Assembly: GCA_034336665.1 (NCBI GenBank)
Contig: CM067572.1
Span: 5,882,286 to 5,946,285, forward strand
Reading direction: 5' to 3'
DNA from: Luscinia megarhynchos
Taxonomy: Eukaryota; Chordata; Aves; Passeriformes; Turdidae
Length of the DNA: 64,000 bases
Every line of letters begins with the position of its first letter. Positions within the stretch are counted from its first letter, which is position 1. Below the pieces are notes generated by a model. The model ran no database searches, had not been told where the DNA came from, and worked only from the letters and a program-made list of their open reading frames with translations. A program made the translations under genes and the position numbers. Of the stretch, positions 45,401-59,270 are shown one piece after another.

Positions 45401-48400
45401 TGCTGAACTATAATCCCAGGGCATAATTTCCCTTACTATATCTATCTACTCTTCAGCTGTGGATTGCTTCCTAGTTAGGTACTTAGTATATTATTTTTTT
45501 CTTTCTTACAAGATGCCTATCTATGTGTATTTCAGAAATCTGAAGAGAATCAAACTGTAAACCCACAGTCTCAATACAGAAAAAAAAAAAGCTGAACAAG
45601 AGAGGAAGGAATCAAGAAATTTTCCAGCCTCAGGGAGAGGACTAGAACAGAAAACACTGCAAAAATGTGCAGGGTTTTGAGAACCCAACATTTTACATGA
45701 TGCTAACAGGCAAGCTTAACAACTGTGTCTGTTACTAAAATGCTCACACTCCATAAGAATTTGTGCATCGTGAGCATGAAATCTTTCCCTCTGCAGCTTA
45801 AAATATCCATGCATTTAAAACCCATCTGCAAAAATAGACATATACTTCCCCACTGCAAAATTAATGAGAGAGCAGGAATTTCATCTCACTACCACCAATA
45901 CGTGTGATGATGCCACATGTAAACACATTGCACTTGTTTTGGCACTGGAGAGCAACAGAAATGGTAAATTTAAAAAGATTCTGTGAAAATGTCACTGTCT
46001 TGAAGAAGCTGATTAATAGCAGTGAAGGTGGAGGAGGGGCATGCTGGATTAACCTGCCACTAGAGCGTGCTCCTCGATCAGCAGGGAGCCCATTTAGCCC
46101 TTCCACTGGTGGGGTGTTTTCCACCACATTTTTTGATTTTTCTTCTCTTCCATTTTGTTTAAACAAAATCCCTACTGCTGTTAGATAGGGCCTTAGGTCT
46201 CAATTTTTAAATTAAAAAAAATGTAAAAATTTTTTAAAGGGTTTGTTTTTTTCAACAAACAAACTAGTAATTTTTCTTCCTTTTTTTTTTTTTAATGACT
46301 GACTAGGATTTTGCCTGTTTTTCTTTTAAATCATATGTAGCTAGAGAAAACAAGACAAAAAAATAAACTACATGTTCATAAAAAATACTGATGTGCATTT
46401 TATAAATTGAATGTGGCCCATCAGGGAGAGAGGAATTATCCACTTTTAGGAAGTACTGTTTACTGCTGTCTTCCCACTAGACCACCTGTTAATAATATTT
46501 GATGTTGTTTTCTTTCTGTGCAACGGGTATGACTATAAATGAGATATTTGATCTGCTCACTACAACTTATTCCCTCTAATGCCTCTATTTCAAAGACCAT
46601 CCAACCAACAAATGACACCAGCCTCAAGGCAATGTCCCAAGTGAATGTGCATGTTTGCTTCTCTTCCTTACCCACTGTCATTTCCATAATTCATCCTCTT
46701 AACGATTTACAAAGTGCAGAGGATATTTCCAGAGTACATCAATGGTACTCAAAAAGTCTTATAGCTGACTGACTGCCAAGGGCACATGAAGGAAGCAAGA
46801 AGGATGTACAACTGTTTTGGAAACAAGATGCTGAAATTCTCATTCTATTTGACAGATTTTCCAATTTTTTGGCCTGATCGTAACGCACACTACTTGGCTT
46901 AAAACGTTTAGTTTTACAAGGATATGTTTATTGAAAAAAATCAAACACAGGAATAATTTTTACAAAACTGGAAGGCAGAAGTATTTAGTTTTTAAAGACT
47001 GCCTCCAATAGTACTGTTTCATGACTGATGCTGCAAATACTACAGTCACTATTTTGCACACTCATTAAAGATGATGTCTGGAGCTAACAGCTCTTTTTCC
47101 AAAAAACACCCTTCAAAATGTAAACCACTCCAAAGCACTGTAAAGCTGGTCATCATTCTCATTCCTGAAAATCCTCCATTTTACCATTTTAGAATTTGGT
47201 AAATAAATATATTTTTCTTTTCCTTTTTGCCCTTGCCACTCTACACAATCTCTAGCAGCTTGATTTTATGCCATCACCCAGTATCAGTGTCAGCACTCAG
47301 AGCAGAAGGCTGCTCTGTACTTCGTGCCTGCCTCTGAATTCATGACCAGAGATTCACCCTCACCATGCACAGAAAATGAGCAGCCTTCATCCTTCCATTT
47401 ACCCCCATTAAGTCAGTGCCATCATGTTCTCCCAGGAGAAAAGTGCAAGAGCTGGAACACCACAAGTGACAGCAGCCAAGGACACTCAGAAAAGAGCTCT
47501 GCCCTTGCTGCTCCTGGGCTGTGAAAAGGAAAGCTCCAAACTGCCGGGCAGTGACCGTGTACTGCTGGAGTCACAGACACCAAGCAGCTGGGATGGAGCA
47601 CATACCTCGAACTGGGCTGGAATTTGCTTGGAAGTGCATGTAAAAACAGTGGGACTTGGTCCTAAACTGGACCAACAGCAGGTTGTATCATAACTGTGTC
47701 ATGTCTAATTAAAGTCCTTATCACTAAAACAGACTTGCCAGCAAAGATACAAATGTCATTTGGCAGCCACAGTGGCTCTCAAACCTGCAGCTGGAACATA
47801 GCTCAGGACAGAGAAGTGTAGAAAGCTACAGATTGAACAGCCTGATTGCTAGAATGCATATTTTGTTTTGTTTTCTAGTGTTGTATTAACACCTTACTCT
47901 GGGGAACAACAGGTTCTTGGATTTCAGAGATCCAATTTAATTGGTACATGGAGTTACCACACCGATGGCTCTTGCACTCTGCCAGGAGACTCGAGATAAA
48001 TTCTTGGCTCAGGTTTGTAGTGAAAATAAGCAGGCAGCATTAATCTAGCCTGATCCATAAATTACAATTAACCCCCCCAAATCTTAGCTTAAAAAGTGTC
48101 AGCCCAAAAGATTGTGACCGTGTCTAGTAAAAAGAAGGTGCCTGACAAAGTCTTAAATGCAGCTCTTGTAACCTGCCTCTCATCTGCTCACAGAAAATCA
48201 TCTTGGGACAGACAGATTCACAAAGTCAACTGAACAACTCAAACCAGACCACAGAGCAGACCTGCTCTGTGGAAAAGATTCTGACAGGGAAATAAGAGTC
48301 TATTTTTCTTCAATTTTGCAGCTGTGTAGTGGTTAATAATTTAGTTTATTAAAGGCAACAACTGTCAAAACTATACAAACTAATTTGTCGTGCAGCAATT

Positions 48401-49220
48401 TTGCATTATTGGAATCTTGTTCTAATCTGACTAACGCACACGATCGCGTTCTAACCATGCCTGTAATTGGGTTCTTGGCTCCACAGGCCTAAAGACAGCA
48501 ATCCAAAGACATCTTCCAATTATGCTCAAAAATATGCATGTTTGTGGGAAGCTACATTACTTAATTTTCAGACTCAATGGGCCTTTAATAATATGAGAGG
48601 GAGGAAAAAAATGTTTGCAGAAGGACATTTATTTGTGGGGCTACTCAGAAAATTGTGTGTTCGTGTAGGAAAACACCACCTTAAAACCTATAAACACCAA
48701 AGCAACACCAGCAAGATACTTATGGAACATAAGACAAACTAAAACAAACAGTCAAAAATCCATTCAGATGGAAGACTGTATTCCCAGTCTGTACATCCAA
48801 ACCAAACAAGGATCCCAGCTATTAAAAAAGTCCATACTTTAAAACTCATGTGTGTGAGAGAGTCACTCATGAACTTTACTTGTTTACTTCCAACACATGA
48901 ACTATTGCTCCTGCTCCAACCCTTCACAGGGCAGATGTGAAGTTCCTTGAATTTATTGGCAGATCAGAAGTAGCTCAAGACACAAGAACCTTGCACAGGA
49001 ACCATGACTTCATATTCCCAGTGTCTCTCACACACTTCCAATGCACTACCAGGACTAACAGGTAATTTTTAAGATGTCTGAAGTGTTGTGACCTGCTATA
49101 TTATTTGACAAATATGGTTTACAATTTTTAATACAAAAGGTTAGCAAGTAAATATTACAAGGGCAAGCAGGATTGCCCTGGTGCAGGTATGCTTTTTACA
49201 GAGAAAACATCGAACCTGCC

Positions 49221-49282
49221 ACAGAATCTTTTCAGTTGGAAAAGACCTCTGAGATCATCAAGTCCAACCTACAACCTAACAC
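49221..49282 (-). mobile_element. CR1 LINE 3'-end fragment
   Basis: ACAGAATC, then GTTGGAAAAGACCTCTGAGA and TCATCAAGTCCAACC, is the reverse complement of the CR1 3' end. It is short, diverged and non-coding. Confidence 0.85.
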
Positions 49283-52200
49283 CATGTCAACACATGAAAC
49301 ACAAGAGAATTTTTGAAAAATTTTTAAGTATTAAGAGTTTTGTTTTTTTTATTGCTAGAGAATAACAAAATGTCTGTAAATCTTGGCAGATTAAGACTGT
49401 ACCTTGTGATGGGTTCTCATTATTACATGAGAATCAACAGGACTATATTAAATATTGCCTGCAATAAGCATATACATAAAGAAAAGATTCCCTGAGTCAC
49501 AGGTAACTGAAAATAAAAACATGTACTGTCACGCAAAAAGAGTCAGAAAAATACACAGGGACAAAATCTTCAAAACAACCCCCTGACAGTCACTTCCAAC
49601 AACTCACTCTGAAATTAGAGAAATCAAACTTTGTGTCCTGCAGACAGGAAGCGTGTGCCTGATTTACCCCCACACACAGTCCCCAGCCCCAGCACACGAG
49701 TGCACTACTGGGGTCAGCTCTGTCCTTTGGGCTGGACAAACACTGCCAGCTGCATTTTATCAATGGACAACAACCTCAAGCACTTCTTGAAGTGGCCTGG
49801 ATCCCAAGTGATGCCTGAATCACCAGCCCCCCAGCTGAGATCCCTGCATCTGTGGCTCAAGATTTTAGGGATTGCTGTGCAGAGAGCAGCTCTGGGCAGA
49901 GAACCAAAGGACATAAGAGCCAGGAAAAAAACCAGCACCCAAAAAAAACCCCCCAAAAAAGCAACCAAACAACAACCTAAACAAACAAACAAAAGCACTT
50001 TGAAATTGCAACCCCTGGATATCTGTAAGAAAATGGAAGGAAGAGGCTTGCTCCAAGGGATCTGTCTATCCACAGCTGCTTGTTTCACAACAGTGACACT
50101 GAACTATGCTGGAACACAGACACAGCTTTGGGGAGACCAAATACAAAAGAGCTCAGTACCCCTGGAAAGGCTCAGAAGCTAAAAGCCCCACACATTGGGG
50201 CTGTCATATATCACCAATGCCATGCCCTGCAGCAAGAAAAGAGCTGCAACCTCAAGGGCAGAGTGCTGTATCTGCTTGCTGTTGCACATTTGCTGCTAAT
50301 ATGGGCTTTTCCTCACACCTGCACCAAATGCTGCAAAGACCTTGATGCAGAAGATGCAGCGTGTGGTTGGAGGGAGCAGGGGTGCTTCCACTAACAGGTG
50401 AGCTCCACAGGTAACTGCAGCAGGGTTTTAATCCAGCAACAGGAAACACTTTCTAGGACACAGCTTGAACCTCCTAGGACAGTAGCTAAGTGAGCAATGC
50501 AAACTCTAGAGATGGTGGGAAGCAGTTCTTGCTCCCTGTGAGTTGAGCACTCACACAAGAGGGATGAGATGCAAAGACAACACACACAAATTCCACAGCT
50601 AACAGTCAAGGCTCAGATACCACAGCACTACTCTATGGAGTTTGGTAGAATACATTTAAAAATGTTTGGATATGTGACAAAACAGATTTTAAAAATGTCA
50701 GGTATATACAAAGTACATAGTCTTCCTTCCAATAAAATTAAGAATTCATTAAAAGGATAAGTACCATACATGCTTATCAATATACAGATGAATGTGAGTG
50801 AGAGAGAAGGCAGGAGACAGGGGGAATAGGTAGATAAATTCAACCCATCAGTTTGTCCCATCAGAGCAAACAAAAACATCACATCTCTTTGGTATAGTAA
50901 CACACATGCTGGGAGAAGCAACGAGCACTTGAATGCATGTTTTATTCTGATCCCAAAGGACCAAGCTGCCCGTGAGATGCTCCTTCCTATTTTATTTCCT
51001 CTTCAATTTTTCTTTGAGCTACACACTTTCAATGGAAAGAAAAACAACTAAAAACTGCTGTGTTCTACTTTAAACACAGGAAAACAGAGGCATGATGCTG
51101 ATTTAGGACTCACAAATGCAGGTGAGATGTAGACAGTGCATCACTGATTTTCCTCTTAGGCCCTTCACTTCCCTCAGTGGTTGTGTGTTATTACTTTGAA
51201 ACTGTCATCCTCAAAAAAGTGGGTTTGAAGAACATACTAACTCTGCTATCAAGCTTTTGATTGCAAAGCCTGAGTGTTACTGAAGCAAAAGTTTCAGAAT
51301 TAAACATACACCCAAAGAAGGATACACAGCATGGATGAATAATACATGCCTATAAATAAGCAGAAAAATAGACTTAAAATATCCACATAACTATTAATTA
51401 GTTATTAATATTAGATCACTGGTCTATTTCCTTTCAAATTAGCCACCCACTAGCAAAATGTCAATTGCAAAACAAGAGACTATATTTATAGTACAACCTA
51501 CTTTGAGTTTTGAGTGACATGTCAGCCACTGCTCAATTACAATACCCCTATTGTGTGCATTCCCAAATTAATACCTAACTTTCATTACAGGCAACTACAT
51601 GTGCAAAAGCCATGTTAGATTTTAATAGCCTTTATTACATCACATAAGCTGATGCAAACATTTTTCCATCTAGAAATCTATGCAAAATAAAATAAGAAGT
51701 AGAGTTAAATAATGCACTGGTTTGAGGCTGGGTGGGACACTGGACATGGTGATGCTAGGAGCAGTGAGTGTCCAGGAGATGGTGGTAAGAAATTCCTGGA
51801 TCTGATTTTATTAATTCCCAGAGAAGGACGAGCTTTGATGCTGGTACCACAAGCAGTGCACTGTGAGATGCAATACACATACTGCTCCATCTTTAGACTG
51901 GATTTAAATGGAAGAGACACCAACAAAATGGGAAAAGCCCAAACTCCTCTGGCAAAACTTGACTGTGTTGGGACTCCGGAAAAGGAGAATTATGGTTTTA
52001 AAGAATATCGCCTGTTTCACTGAGTTTTCTTCCAGTTTAGGTTTTGTGATTTGCCCTGAAAACAGTTCTCTTCCTTTTATCTCTCCAGATGCCTTACACT
52101 ATCTGCAGAATAGCAGAAAAAAGAGCATCCTGCAGAGGATGCTCAGTGAAGATGGAAAGCTGGCAGGAAAAACCCTCCAACACACACTCAACTGCCTCAA

Positions 52201-55200
52201 GCCTTCTGCTGAGAGAGGAGCAGGACTCATTGTTTCAGGTATGTCAGCCATGGAGAGAAAACAGAAATGGAGACAGAATTACATAGAAACAGCTCTTGAA
52301 ACAAACTTCAGACTAAGGAACACCATCCCATCAACCACAGGTGACTTGTATTCATGTTTCAGTGGATAATCCATTTTTACAGTTGTACAGCAGAATAATT
52401 TGGAATATTCAGAAACACTGGAAAGACAGACTTGAAGAGAAACACAGATATCATTGCTGCTCAGCTTTTCTCTTGGTATAAAATCACATCACTTCCCATC
52501 AGCTTGCAAGAGCACACTCCTAATAATGCCATTTACAGAACTTCCTTCTACAGCTAGCTCTTTGAATCTCGAAGAAAATTTTAAAATTCATCCTCTTAGC
52601 CTTAAGATTTACACAAAACCAGGAGGCCTGTGCCAGCTGTTTAATTTCTCATGTTTTATGCATACCAAAGTACTTGTACAAAGAAATCAATTGTAGCTGT
52701 AACTAATATTGCACGTTGCCAATTCACCTTTAAATCCAAGGAGAGTGAAGAAAATCCGGAGTTAAGATCATCATTTGCTATCTGGGAACAGGATTGTCTA
52801 TGGTTTTCCATTTCCTAAATTTTCTTTTTATCCTAGAATTCACTCTAACACTAACTATTAAAAAATTTGAAGAAAAAAAAATCAGGAGAAGGAAGAAAAA
52901 TCTGCAAGAAACAAATACAAAGCAAGCTGGGATCCAAAGCCACTTTCATCATGTGGGCTACTTTTAAATCCATTGTACACTTTATTTTTTTCTAATAACT
53001 ACCACACTTGTAAGCAAAAAAGCTGCAAGGTACTTGAAAAGAAGGTAAGAAAGAAGACATGAATGTGGTTTCATCCATCCCCTGATAGGTTATTTCTTTA
53101 TATATACTAATAGTATTTAAACCTTAAGGGGATAATTTTAAAAATGTCCAGGATTATTACTTGACCAGCTTAGTAAAAGTCTCCATTATCAGCAAATTTC
53201 ACTCAAGCAACAGCTGTAGGAATCCACATGTCTTACAGTTATGAATAAAAACTGGAGCCCAGCAATCAATAAGCAGTTTTGCCTCTGTAGCTGTAACACC
53301 ACAACCACCCTCACACCTGTTTTATAACCAGCACCAAGTCAAGACCTAGTTCACATCTTCTGATTTTTTCTCCTATTCCAAATCATTTTACTTGCAACAC
53401 TCACATTAAAGTTTGCAACCACTATCAGCAGTAGGAAAACATTATTTTCTTTTTCTGTTACACATACCTTAGGCAAAATTGGCTTTACAGAGGGAAGGAC
53501 ATTTGATACAATTTTTTTATTGTTTCATTTAATCTTTAATAGAAAAAGGGATAGAATTTATAGGTTTGGGTATGTTATGGAGATGAAGACAAGTGGTTTT
53601 CTAGTAAGTCCTGCCTTATAATTTTAAAAATCCACACCAAAAATGTTTTCAAATCACAAGGAAAAAAAAAAAAAAAAATCAAGCAAACAATGGACACTTT
53701 ACCCCTTTGCTGACAGATGAACACCCTTTTGTAAATGGTGTATTTTCAGACTATTGCATATCCCATGGGTTCCGTGGCACTGCTGAGGGGACGAATTTCC
53801 ACCAGACAAACCACCCAGTCAGCCTAAGGTGATCTCCTGGTAAGAGGATTCTCCCTCCAACATGCCACAGAAGCTGCCTTTCCGCTGAATTTAACCTAAT
53901 TAATTGAAATTATTGTCACTGGCTAGCCTGTTATATAACCACAGGAACAATCCATTCTTTGCCACCGTGCTCTTCACCTGAACTGCAGCTGAGAAAGGGG
54001 CAAAAGCAGTGCCCTGTGCCCCACAGCAAGGACAGCAGGCAGGGTTATGCATGAGCACACCCAGGGCAAGCAGGGGCTCAGGGTATGGCAGGCAGAGCTC
54101 CTTGATCTGCTAGAAAAGCTACTCAAAATATACCAAAAGTGTTATTTTGTGCCTCAGGTCATGCGAACTGGTCTGTGTGTGGAGCATAGCAGCACTCAGA
54201 GGGGAAGAGGCTCACTGGTGATATGCCACAAGATACAGCACTGAAAAACAAAAATAGCTCGTTTTGTCAGGAAGAAATCTGAGAGCACTTGCAAGTAGTT
54301 AAAGGTTTGTAGGACTTTCTAGGCCTGTTGTACTTCAGATTTATACATATATAATACAATTTTAGAAATGTTTTGAAAAGTTAATTGCAGATCTGTTTTT
54401 GTTCCCTTTTAAATTGAGATGCAAACTGTTTAAGCATTAACTACCCCTGACAATGCATTTTCTAGACACAAAGGACCTGCATTTTTCACAGCACAGCCAT
54501 ATGTAACCAAATTCATCTCTATTTACACTGCCCCTCAATTCCATTTGCAGTCCTGAATTCTGAGGGAAAAAAAACCAACCAGAACAAGGCTACCAGAAAT
54601 TAGTGCCTGGGAGGAAAATGAGCAGGTACAGTGCAGAGGAGGGGTGGCCAGCCCCTCAGCTGTAATTCCATGAGTTGTAGAGAAGGAAAAGTCAAACAAG
54701 GCTATGTGGAAAGTTTTTATCACTGTTCTGCACTCTAAAACAGACAGCAAGTGAATTACAAGGCTGCAAATCCAGGATTATATAAAACCAAAAAACCTCT
54801 GGCAGTCATCATCTTTACTACTGAGTATAAATCACAAAATGCACTGATACGAACCCTTGTAAAATCTCTGATGTGGTTTTATACACACTTGGATAAAACA
54901 GAGTGGTAGAAAAACATCCACAAAACACACAGACAATTAAAAAGCAACACATGCAAGGGATCATGGGGACTTTAATCATTTCACTTAAAATGTTGCAGTT
55001 CTACTTGAGGCACATGTCTCTTTGCTCAAGGAACTTCAACTAAAACCAGACATAATGAACACTATTATATTGGCCATTTATTTGAAAAACAGCATTATCC
55101 AAAAGATCCCTTTCTGCGATGGGGCCCCCATTGTGCTGAGGTTGCATAAACACGTAGGACTTCGTTCCTGTGCTGAAGAGATTGCAATCTCACCAGACAA

Positions 55201-58200
55201 GGTCAATAAACAACACCAAAGGTCAACAACAAAGTCTCTTGTCCAGGACTTTTGTTCTTTTGTTTTAATATATATTCCTTAGACCATCTGCTACTCTCTC
55301 TTATGGACCAAGGTCCTCCAGAGAGTCAGTATCACTGCTGCTGCCAGGTCTGTCCTCCTAGCACACCATTAAAAAAAAAACAAAAACAAAAAATTCCTCT
55401 TCTGTGGGAGACAAAATACACTGAAGAGTTTTCAATGATAATGGAAGTGCTGAGATGTAACACAGCTTTTCTAGACATTCCTGAAAGTGCCAGTTGCTAC
55501 CGACTTAAGACAAATACAATGTTGAATATTGTCATCTTTATCTAAATTCAGTAACTTCTCTGGCCAGTGGAATGAAATATGTGCAGTACCAAATGGCGAT
55601 TAAATGCTAGCCCTTGGTTTATTTCAAAACAAAGCTAGATAAAGAGCTATGTAACAAGTCTAATTGTGTCTGGAAAAAACAAACAATAAAGAGCTACTAG
55701 AGAGAGAATGTGATTCTCTTATTTTCTAAGCATACAGAACCAGGCTGCTGCAGGCAGGTCCTTGCTCAGCCCCAGTGAGCCCAGCACAAACACTGAGCTA
55801 CACCCGAGCTGAGTGAGCAGGGAAGTGTTTTGCAGGAACAGGCTGAGAGAGGGAAGGTAAAAGCACCACAGGAAAAGGCACTTTTTTCTGGTTTTGGCTC
55901 TGGCTGTTGGGCTGAGTTAGGGAATGCCTTATTAAACAGCTGAAGCTCTAGAAATTTGAAACCCTTGTCCTAGTGTGAGGAAAAATGTTACACTGGCACT
56001 TCTGCCTGGCCACGATTCTTTCTTCACTCGGTGAATATTTAGTAGATTTAAGGTTCCCAAAACAAATTATTTTTTTCCTAGGTGTTACTGAAACAATCCA
56101 TACAGCTCGCTTAGATCTGGTTTGGAGTGAAGTCCATATTTTACAGATCCTACAATCCTCCTGTAAAAGATAAAATGAGAGAAGGAAAAAGAAGCAAAAC
56201 CCCCACTTCAAAATACTGCGTTCTGGAGGATTTTATGGCATTCACACAACAGAAAAAATGTCCCCCTCCCCCTTTTCACTATATTCCTTTTTGTTTAACC
56301 CAAGATGTCCGTCATAAATCCTCCTAGGAATTCATAGCAAGTTTGGGAACGCTTTGCTTTTTGACAAATCCTCTATGCTTAAGGAATGCAAGTGTTTCCT
56401 TCACCCAATTCTTCAACTAAGCTTCCTAATTATAGCACTCTTACAGGATTTCAACATATGCTGGCAGAGGCGCTGTGTATCACACTGAATTTCAAGCTGA
56501 GGTAGCCACAAAACTCCTCTTCAAACCCCCTAAAACCAGGCACAGGGTAAGACTGCTCTGTCACTTCTCAACCCTGATACAGTGTGCAGTGAGCTGCTTG
56601 TGGAAATCAGGCACGGCATCATCTTCCCAATTGTCCTAAGTGCTACTCTGCTCCATAAACCACCCAAGGGAGGGCTGAGTGTTCACCCACTTCCCATCCT
56701 CTAGGACATTTTTCAATTGACCTCTTGGTGATTTTCACGGGTGTAGCCAGAGAGATGCATGAGGCAGGGCTGGATTTATTTTAAATAAATAATTTCTCTG
56801 ACATGAATCAATTTTCCAGTGGAAGACTGCTGTGGATATAACACTGCAAATACACAACTGCCATGCTGCCAGGGCAAGAGAATAAAGAAGGAAATGTGTT
56901 TACCCCAAGCTCCTTTCCCTACAAACCACCGGAGATTTTTCACCAGATGAGTTACAAGTCACAAAAACATGCAGAACAATTGACTTCACTCAAGCTGCAA
57001 TGCTTTTTTCTTCAAAAGCAAGCATAGAAGTTCCTAACTTATGAGTCCTGCATAGCTAACATCTTTTTAAGTTGATGTCACCCATCACAGCTGTAACTTG
57101 GCACTTCTAGTAACACTCTGCTCAAGACTTGCCTTTCCTGATGTTTCTCCATTCCTGCACTTGCAAAATGTCCCACATCTATCTTGGGGTAACAACAAAA
57201 CCTCAGGAATCCTAAAAATGACTATTTTTTCCCCATAGGTTTGCTATGTATAGATGCCACGAGTTCTTTTCAGAATGATTTAGAATTTGCGCACATAACA
57301 CTCCTTTTTCAAAGCATAAATTTAAAGATTTACATAACAGATTAAATGGTCCTCCAAATCAGACAAAAAATGAGTCCAGGACTTGCTTACATGCTTCTGA
57401 ATCTGCTGAACTATAATGTTTCTGATCATTACACTGTTTTCTCCCAGGCCACAGTTTTTGCCCCATGTTCCCAGTTCCTCACAACCCAACTCCCATGAGC
57501 TCCAGACACTTGGACATTAGAACTGAGACATTTCAGAGGATCACATATAGCATTCATTCCTTTGCCAAACATGCCCCATCCAACTGTGGACAGACTGAAA
57601 AACAGTCTGATGAAAATTGGAAGCTTTAACAGAGACAGTCCAAGGGCAAGTCAGTCTCAACAGGGGAATCCCTGCAACTGCCTTGACATGGGCATTTTAA
57701 AAGACAAAGCCATCAGGAGTTTATTTAATTTGAATTATGATGAAAAGGAAATTCAACCGAAATACAGACGACCATGGAGACACGTGTGAACAAAAAAAAA
57801 CCACAAGCCACCAAACAAAAAAACCCCAAACAAAACAGCAACAGTTGTTCCTATGGGCAATGAGGAGGCCAATATGCTGAGACATTTCTGTCAGCTTCAG
57901 CAAAAAGGAAGTTAAAACAAAACTGGATAGGTCAGTGGAAGCAACTTTGCTGCACAACAGGCTATTCACCAGAGCTCCCAGTCTGAGCCAAGAACTGGGA
58001 CATGCAAGAGTCTGCTCACCAACTGGGGAGGATTTTAAAACAAGAACCCTGTAAACTGCAGCCACAAAGGAAAAATATTAATAAAAACCAAAATTGAACA
58101 GTTCAGCACAAAAAGGATTTTGTTTTCAGAAAAAGTTACATATAAATATAAAAGAAGCCAGGAATTAGGCTAGTGGAAAGGTATGCCAACAATCTATTCT

Positions 58201-59193
58201 AAGCTGCATTCACAGCCACAAACAAACACATACCAGTTACTTGCTTATCATAAGACGTATGAAATGTATACAAGAAAAGGCAGCAATGATCTTGCTTAAA
58301 GAGCAGCACATCACCTTGGGGTATCCATGGCAGGAAATATTAAGTTGTATTTTATCTTCTATTGAGAGCAAAACCCCAGCATCCCTAATGCAGTTTCCAT
58401 TTGCTATTTACGTAATTAAGTCACCTCCTCACAGTTCAAATACCCTCACTCACTACTCAGGTTACTTGCAGTTTCCCAGATGGTCAGTCTCCAGAAAACA
58501 CCATCTGAGCCTCAGCCACTTCTTGGTTAAATTAATTCTGACAGATTATTAGCAGAATAATTTATCAGCTGTTAAAAGAATATTTGTTACAAAATTGTTT
58601 TCTATGTAAATCAGGTTCCATGAACTAGGATGGAATTCCAGCCTTTTCAAATGCATTTTAATGTGAAATGCTGACATCAAGTCTTAACTTCATTTGATTA
58701 TTTTTTCTGTTTATGTTATTAGCAACCAGTTTTTCTGGCACTCTTTCCTGTTCCAGTTCAATCACTCGGTTGAATTGCTTGAACTCCTGCTGAACTGCAC
58801 CAAAAAAAGGAAAATTAACTAATGCCTCATTTGATCTTGTGACCATAAAACTTGTGTTTTCATTCCCTCTTTAACCTTTGACCATCTATTTTCCCCTTAA
58901 TTTGTGCGTTATGTACCTGATAGTTTTACATTTGTTTCTTTTATTCATGAAAAAAGACTCTGCTCTGATGGTTGATCTGCCCTCTGTTCATTTTAACCAC
59001 TAGTGACTTTATTCTGGATTCTCATCAATAAGCAGACACTTCTTCATAGCCCATCATGTATATGTTATTTGGCTTACTGTATGCTATTTACCAGAAGTAC
59101 ATGGCTGTTCTCATAAAAAGTATCAGCTAAGCTGAAAAAGAAAACAAGTTACAAGAGAGTGAAACGGCAGATTTTGAAAAACTCCTCTGCCAG

Positions 59194-59270
59194 TTTCACA
59201 GATCAGCTGAGTTGAAAGAGACCCACAAGGGTCATCGAGTCCAACTCCTTGCCCTGCACAGAACCATTCC
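59194..59270 (-). mobile_element. CR1 LINE 3'-end fragment
   Basis: GAGTTGAAAGAGACCCACAA followed by GGGTCATCGAGTCCAACTCC and TTGCCCTGCACAGAA matches the CR1 3' end in reverse orientation, of the subtype with CCCACAAGG. It is 5'-truncated. Confidence 0.85.

Noticed and set aside
49631..50182. Longest non-repeat ORF of the 5' intron (183 codons, plus strand)
   Set aside because: Runs through an A-rich CAAACAAA tract giving lysine/threonine-rich peptide, overlaps an open minus frame, and matches no protein I recognise.
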